Part shown: one piece after another, positions 59,639 to 64,000 of the stretch
Position numbering within the stretch: position 1 is the first letter of the stretch
Layout: every line of letters begins with the position of its first letter
DNA from: Delphinus delphis
Lineage: Eukaryota; Chordata; Mammalia; Artiodactyla; Delphinidae
NCBI RefSeq assembly: GCF_949987515.2
Contig: NC_082694.2
Coordinates: forward strand, 41,109,951-41,173,950
DNA length: 64,000 nucleotides
Direction of reading: 5' to 3'
Program-made: the position numbers and the translations under genes
Notes under the pieces: model-generated
What the model saw: the letters and a program-made list of their open reading frames with translations, nothing else
The model's database searches: none
What the model was told of the DNA's origin: nothing

Positions 59639-59800
59639 AAAAAGGTTAGATCAGCAGAATGTTGCAAATAGGGCAAAGGAAGATACTCAAGCTTTGGAGA
59701 TGGCCATAGGGTATTTTAAGATAATTTGCATGCCCCAGGCTGAGCATTTTTCTGTGGTAGAGGGGTCTTCAAATCCAGTCTACACATAATCTTCTCCTAT
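59639..59800 (+). repeat. local duplication, copy A
   Basis: This segment recurs at 60,580-60,740 in the same orientation at about 90% identity by eye (roughly 16 differences in 160 positions, no gaps, constant offset of 941 bp). Shared words include CAAAGGAAG, ACTCAAGCTTTGGAGATGGC, ATGCCCCAGGCTGAGCAT and TCAAATCCAGTCTACACATA. Confidence 0.93.
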
Positions 59801-59889
59801 GTTTCCATATTCAGTGTCTTACAAAAATGAATTAAGCAATTGTTAAATTGAGTTGGCCCCATCTTTTTGTGCTGGTTTATAGAAAAGAT

Positions 59890-60240
59890 AAATGAGTTGA
59901 CAATTAAAGTAAGTAGGTACTGGCTGTCTATTATGTGCCCAGCTCTATGGGAAATGCAGGAGAAAAAAGCCTCCTTACCCTCAACCTGAACACCATTGGA
60001 CAATCAACACAAAGAAGAAGGACTAAACAAGACTTGATTATGGATGTCAGCTCAGATGTCAAGTATAATGAAGGATTATTTGTGGAGCATAGGAAAATAA
60101 GTGCAAAAGCAATTTGAGGAGAAATAATAGAAAGTGGGTTGAATTCATCAGAGAAGGCTTCAAGGAATAGATGCAGTAAAAGTCAGGCTTTGAAATATGA
60201 TACAGGTGCAGATGGACAGAAATTAAAAGGTGAAGGAAGT
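59890..60240. mobile_element. possible ancient L2/MIR-class relic
   Basis: GTCTATTATGTGCCCAGCTC at the start and AGAAGGCTTCAAGGAATAGA further on are reminiscent of ancient mammalian repeats. The family is uncertain. Confidence 0.4.
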
Positions 60241-60244
60241 TACC

Positions 60245-60430
60245 ATTCACTGAGAACCAATTACCGGCCAAGCTGTACTAAGTCAGTGTTATTATACTCA
60301 TTTCATAATTGAGAGATATGGGATGGAAGAGATTTACAGAGATTTAGTAGTAAGTTTCCCAGGAACAAACCTCTATTAAGCGGTATAGTTTGGATTAAAT
60401 TCAGGTCTGTCTAACCCCAATGGTCGAACA
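60245..60430 (-). mobile_element. MIR SINE, diverged
   Basis: CAGTGTTATTATACTCATTT, CATAATTGAGAGATATGGGA and ATTAAATTCAGGTCTGTCTA, then GAACACTCTTCACTACGT, follow a minus-strand MIR. Confidence 0.65.
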
Positions 60431-60579
60431 CTCTTCACTACGTGGGAAAAGGAACATTAGGAGCAATAAGAAATATGGATGGTGGAGATGATCTGTCTGG
60501 CTGGCAAAGCAAAGCATCCTGTACATCATTTAGACCAATTCCTTTGTTTTACAGAGTCTGTGGCCCAAAGAGAGTAGAA

Positions 60580-60740
60580 AAAAAGGTTAGATCGGTAGAA
60601 TCTTGCAAACAGGGCAAAGGAAGTTACTCAAGCTTTGGAGATGGCCTCAGGGTATTTTAGGATAATTTGTATGCCCCAGGCTGAGCATATTTCTGTGATA
60701 CAGGGCTTTTCAAATCCAGTCTACACATAACCTTCTTCTC
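60580..60740 (+). repeat. local duplication, copy B
   Basis: The second copy of the segment at 59,639-59,800. Similarity begins at the AAAAAGGTTAGATC word and fades after CTACACATAACCTTCT. A TGTCT word recurs beyond that with different spacing, so the original unit may have been longer. Confidence 0.93.
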
Positions 60741-60802
60741 CCAAAGGAGCTCTGAACATTTGGTGTCTCTCTGGGTTTAAGGAGCCACCAGAATTTCTGA
60801 GC

Positions 60803-61022
60803 AAGAAAGAAGAGGCCAGGGCTTCCCTGGTGGCGCAGTGGTTGAGAGTCCACCTGCCGAGGCAGGGGACACGGGTTCGTGCCCCGGTCCGGGAAGATCC
60901 CGTGAGCCATGGCCGCTGAGCCTGCGCGTCTGGAGCCTGTGCTCTGCAACGGGAGAGGCCACAACAGTGGGAGGCCCGCGTACCGCAAAATAAATAAATA
61001 AATAAAAAGAAAGAAGAGGCCA
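60803..61022 (+). mobile_element. CHR-2-type SINE with 24-bp internal deletion
   Basis: A forward copy from 60,819 with a perfect 16-bp duplication AAGAAAGAAGAGGCCA (60,803-60,818 and 61,007-61,022). Compared with the other copies it lacks 24 bp between GATCCC and GTGAGCC (at about 60,900), where two CCC words flank the lost piece. The tail is (AAAT)n rather than pure A. Confidence 0.95.
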
Positions 61023-61255
61023 AATGAAGGTGAGCTGCAAACAACAGAGGTACTTCAGTAGTCCTGAATGAGGTGTCTCCTCACCACCTTCAACCTTATC
61101 AACCCAGAGACCAGAATGAGTTGACTCTGGAAGCCCCACATCAAGAAATTGACCAATACTTTATTTTTGGAGAATTGGTTCCATGCCCAGAACTATGCGT
61201 ATAAATCTACAAATCCACAATGGTAGACATCATTTAAAATACTCTGGCTTAGGTA

Positions 61256-61500
61256 ACATAACGTAGGCGTTAAGCTCACAGCCTCTGGCAGCAGACTCCC
61301 TGGGTTTCATATCTCATCCTCTCACTTACCAGCAACGTGACCTTGGTCAATATCCCTCTTTGGCCTTCAGTTTCCTGATCTGTAAAATGAGGAAAATAAT
61401 AGCGCCTACCTCACTGGGTTACTGTGAGGATTAATTTAGATGATCCTAGTAAAGCTCTTAGAAAATACCCAGAAGCTAGTAAGTACCTAATAAACATCAA
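61256..61500 (+). mobile_element. MIR SINE, well preserved
   Basis: ACTCCCTGGGTTTCATATCT, ACTTACCAGCAACGTGACCT, CAGTTTCCTGATCTGTAAAA, TGAGGAAAATAATAGCGCCT, ACTGTGAGGATTAATTTAGA and GTAAGTACCTAATAAACATC match MIR along most of its length. Confidence 0.93.
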
Positions 61501-61774
61501 GAATGAGGAGGCGGGGAGGGAAAAATCAGGGCCTCTGCCGCTGTTTGTTGGCGCTACTATAACTGGTCCATTTTAATTTCTTCTTTGATTACCTGTATAC
61601 TCATAACCAGACTTTACAGATACAAAAATAGCTATTCATAACTGGTTTTGCTGGGTCTGACCCATCAGTATAGTTGGTAGTATTTTATAGAAACATGTTC
61701 TAGGTGAGAACATATTAAACTGAAATTCTTCTGGTTCCTTCAATGAACTTCATGCTACAGTGAACCACTAGATC

Positions 61775-62160
61775 ATTCAGGACAGGCTAATATATGCTGT
61801 CGTAACAAACAAACCTTGAAATGTCAGTGACTTAACACCCCATCCCACCCTCCACCAGCACACACCCATTTTGACTGGGATAATTCTCTACTAGGTGACC
61901 CACAGATGTGGACCACTTCTATCTTGCAATCCTCCATCTGATGTCCTTCACGTCTAATACACCAATGGAAAGAGCGAGGGAGGGAGAGAAGAAGAGGAAG
62001 AAAGGCAGAAAGAAAGAGCTACAGCAAGAAAGTAGAAGGTCCACCCACTTTTAACTGCCTTAGCCTAGAAGTGACATATGGGTAAGAATGAGTCACATAA
62101 ACGTACCTACATGGACAGGGGCTGGGAAATGAAGAGGACGTGAATTGTTGTTCACTAACA
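61775..62160. mobile_element. ancient mammalian repeat, family not named
   Basis: TGTCGTAACAAACAAACCTT, GAAATGTCAGTGACTTAACA, GGAAAGAGCGAGGGAGG, TTTTAACTGCCTTAGCCTAG, AAGTGACATATGG and GGGGCTGGGAAATGAAGAGG match, in order, a common ancient repeat, probably the same family as 55,915-56,165. Confidence 0.6.
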
Positions 62161-62982
62161 TTCTCTAAAGGTGTAACATCCCAGCCTAATTGCTAGGTTT
62201 GTAGTTTAAAATTCCTGAACTACAACAGGTGAGGAGGCTCCTGGCCCACTGAGACTTCAGTGTTTGGCCCTACTTATGGCAAATGGATATTCCTCAAACA
62301 AAGTACGCAGAAGTGAAATATTTTCATGAATAGATTCTGGGATAGAGAAAAGGCCTTCAGTAAAGACCTTTAGTAAAGGACCTCAGCCACTTCTTAACAG
62401 ATGTTATGAGAAAAAAAAAGAATTTTATGAAGAACCTAATAAAAAGTTGGAAGCATTTTATTCTATAAATGCAAAATATTACTATAAGAGCACATACATT
62501 GAGACACAATTTTGCAAGACCTGGACTGCTGCCTATCCCAGGTAGAAAAAGACCTTTCCTGTAACATTAGCTGCATTAAGAGTGTCTCCCTAGCAGAAAT
62601 TTGAATGTTGGAGCAGAGTTTATTCTCACCCATACTCCTAGGTCATAACCTATTGGTCAGCCATTTCTACTTAAACCACCTAAGAATGTGTTTCTTTAAA
62701 CTATGACTCTGGAATCAAGGAATTCATTAAAAAATAATTTTAACTTTCTTTGCCGAAGACTTCTTTTTTCTCAAACATTCTAACAAGTAAACAAGTTGTA
62801 TTAAAACATGATTAACTTTAAATATGTCGTAAATCAAATATATGTTTGTATGTGTACTCGTATATGCGTAAAAGCACTTTTAATGGCCACCAAACCAATG
62901 AGATATGAGCGCAAAATAAAGAATTATTGTGTCAGTGAAACTACATTTAATGCTTTGGGAAAATAAAGCTGAGCTACCCCCT
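62161..62982. other. unassigned AT-rich sequence
   Basis: Nothing recognised. Confidence 0.45.
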
Positions 62983-62984
62983 CA

Positions 62985-63033
<49 letters not shown>

Positions 63034-63047
63034 TGCACTCGCGCACG
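62985..63047. repeat. (CA)n followed by CG-containing alternating tract
   Basis: About 22 CA units run into CGTGCGTGCACTCGCGCACG, so nearly 60 bp alternate purine and pyrimidine. Such sequence favours Z-DNA. Confidence 0.93.
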
Positions 63048-63696
63048 AAGGCTATAGTATTAGCTTTGGGAAAAGCCACAACGAAAAAGCTATTAAAAAA
63101 AAAACCTGAAGGATTCTGCTTTCAGATTTCTTGAGAAGCATCTGTAATTTTTATTCTGTTTTAAAGAAATCGGAATTGAAGATCATAAAGACTAGATCAT
63201 TAGCATACTTTATGCAAAAAAGACTGAAATTGCAATCACTGGACTCATATTCAAAGTTTTAAGTTAAAATAAAATGGTTCCTATATATAGATATTATTTT
63301 TATGACTCTCGATTTTATCAACTTTACCAGTAATTTGAACAACTACCGGTCCCAAACAGGTCAGGTAAGAAGACATTTATTGTACATATATGTATAGATA
63401 TTTCTGTCTTCAGTGTAGAACATCATAAGCAAATCAGGGGTACCACATTAAGTTGATTTCATTAAAATCAAAAGCGTGAAACTTGTCATTTAAGTCAGCA
63501 TCAGCAGCCTTATCACAGGTAATTAAGTTCCTGGAAATACTGTAAAAAACTCAAGAACCTCCATTACTACCTTTGAGGCCCTGTAGAAGTCTGTAGTTTG
63601 GCACTAGGGAAATTTCCAACTTAGCTTTACTGATTTAACATAGCAAAACCCTACAGGTAAATGTTATATGGCTTTATCAAGCAATAAACAAAGATA
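63048..63696. other. unassigned sequence
   Basis: Nothing recognised. Confidence 0.45.
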
Positions 63697-63795
63697 TGTT
63701 TGCATATAAACATTATATATAATATATATACATATATTATACACATATACATACACATACATAAACCATATATACATGTGTATATATTTATATCC
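63697..63795. repeat. (TA)n/(CATA)n microsatellite
   Basis: AT-rich tandem tract with TATATA, CATATA and TACACA units. Confidence 0.9.
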
Positions 63796-64000
63796 TTACC
63801 AGTTGTATTTCTTTATTGATCACCTCTTTTTTTAAGGGTTTAATAAGATCTTCCATCCACAGCTGAATAGAAGCAAAAACTCAAGTCTGGGTGACTCCAG
63901 TTCCTCTCAGGTTTTCATATACTTCTCACGACTATCCTTCCTGGTGAGGCACTGGGACTTAAAGTTAATGTCTGATGCCCTCTGGGCCAAAAAGAGGGTA
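63796..64000. other. unassigned sequence at window end
   Basis: Nothing recognised. Confidence 0.45.

Overview
This is nuclear DNA from a mammal, and the repeats point to a cetacean (a hippopotamus relative is less likely). Ten short interspersed elements share a tRNA-Glu-like head (GGCTTCCCTGGTGGCGCAGTGG), a GC-rich body and an A tail, which I recognise as the CHR-2 SINE. There are also two older relatives of CHR-1/CHRS type, a full-length L1 of cetartiodactyl type, and an ordinary eutherian background of MIR, L2, MER5, MER20, MLT1 and old L1. There is no bacterial or organellar signature and no recognisable complete protein-coding gene. The longest open frames are either decayed L1 protein or antisense readings of SINEs and microsatellites.

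Layout. 1-13.7 kb is AT-rich and dominated by old L1 remnants on the minus strand (486-1862, about 5.84-8.65 kb) with nested MIR, MER5A and MER20 copies and one (GT)n tract of about 78 bp. 14.16-20.3 kb is about 6 kb in which I recognise no interspersed repeat. It is AT-rich and resembles a conserved non-coding block in a gene desert. 20.3-33.4 kb is sparse sequence with six SINEs, MIR/L2/MER5 relics and microsatellites. 33,511-40,579 is one full-length, plus-strand, inactivated L1 with an 18-bp imperfect target-site duplication. It has a CpG-rich 5' UTR with a YY1-type motif near its start, a broken ORF1, an ORF2 broken by frameshifts and a stop, a 3' UTR and an A tail. 41.2-42.05 kb is another repeat-free block rich in homeodomain-type TAATTA and TCF-type motifs. 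42.5-50.1 kb holds three SINEs, two L2 fragments and one MLT1-like LTR. 50.1-64 kb is mostly unique sequence with an L1MA-type 3' end, a GGAA-rich tract, a local duplication of about 160 bp (59.64 and 60.58 kb), a SINE with an internal deletion, MIRs and microsatellites.

The only hint of a host gene is a pair of plus-strand segments, 50,685-50,818 and 51,598-51,660. Each is bounded by plausible splice sites (AG before, GTGAGT or GTGAAT after), each is open, and they join in a compatible phase. I cannot name a gene, and this is a low-confidence lead.

I found no operon, CRISPR array, phage or other multi-gene system. The noteworthy points are the L1 anatomy (30-bp tandem unit with CRE half-sites, CpG-rich promoter beside dead ORFs, lost endonuclease residue and polyadenylation signal), young SINEs with perfect target duplications, the local duplication, and the candidate regulatory and exon segments. 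All family names come from memory of consensus sequences, not from a database search.
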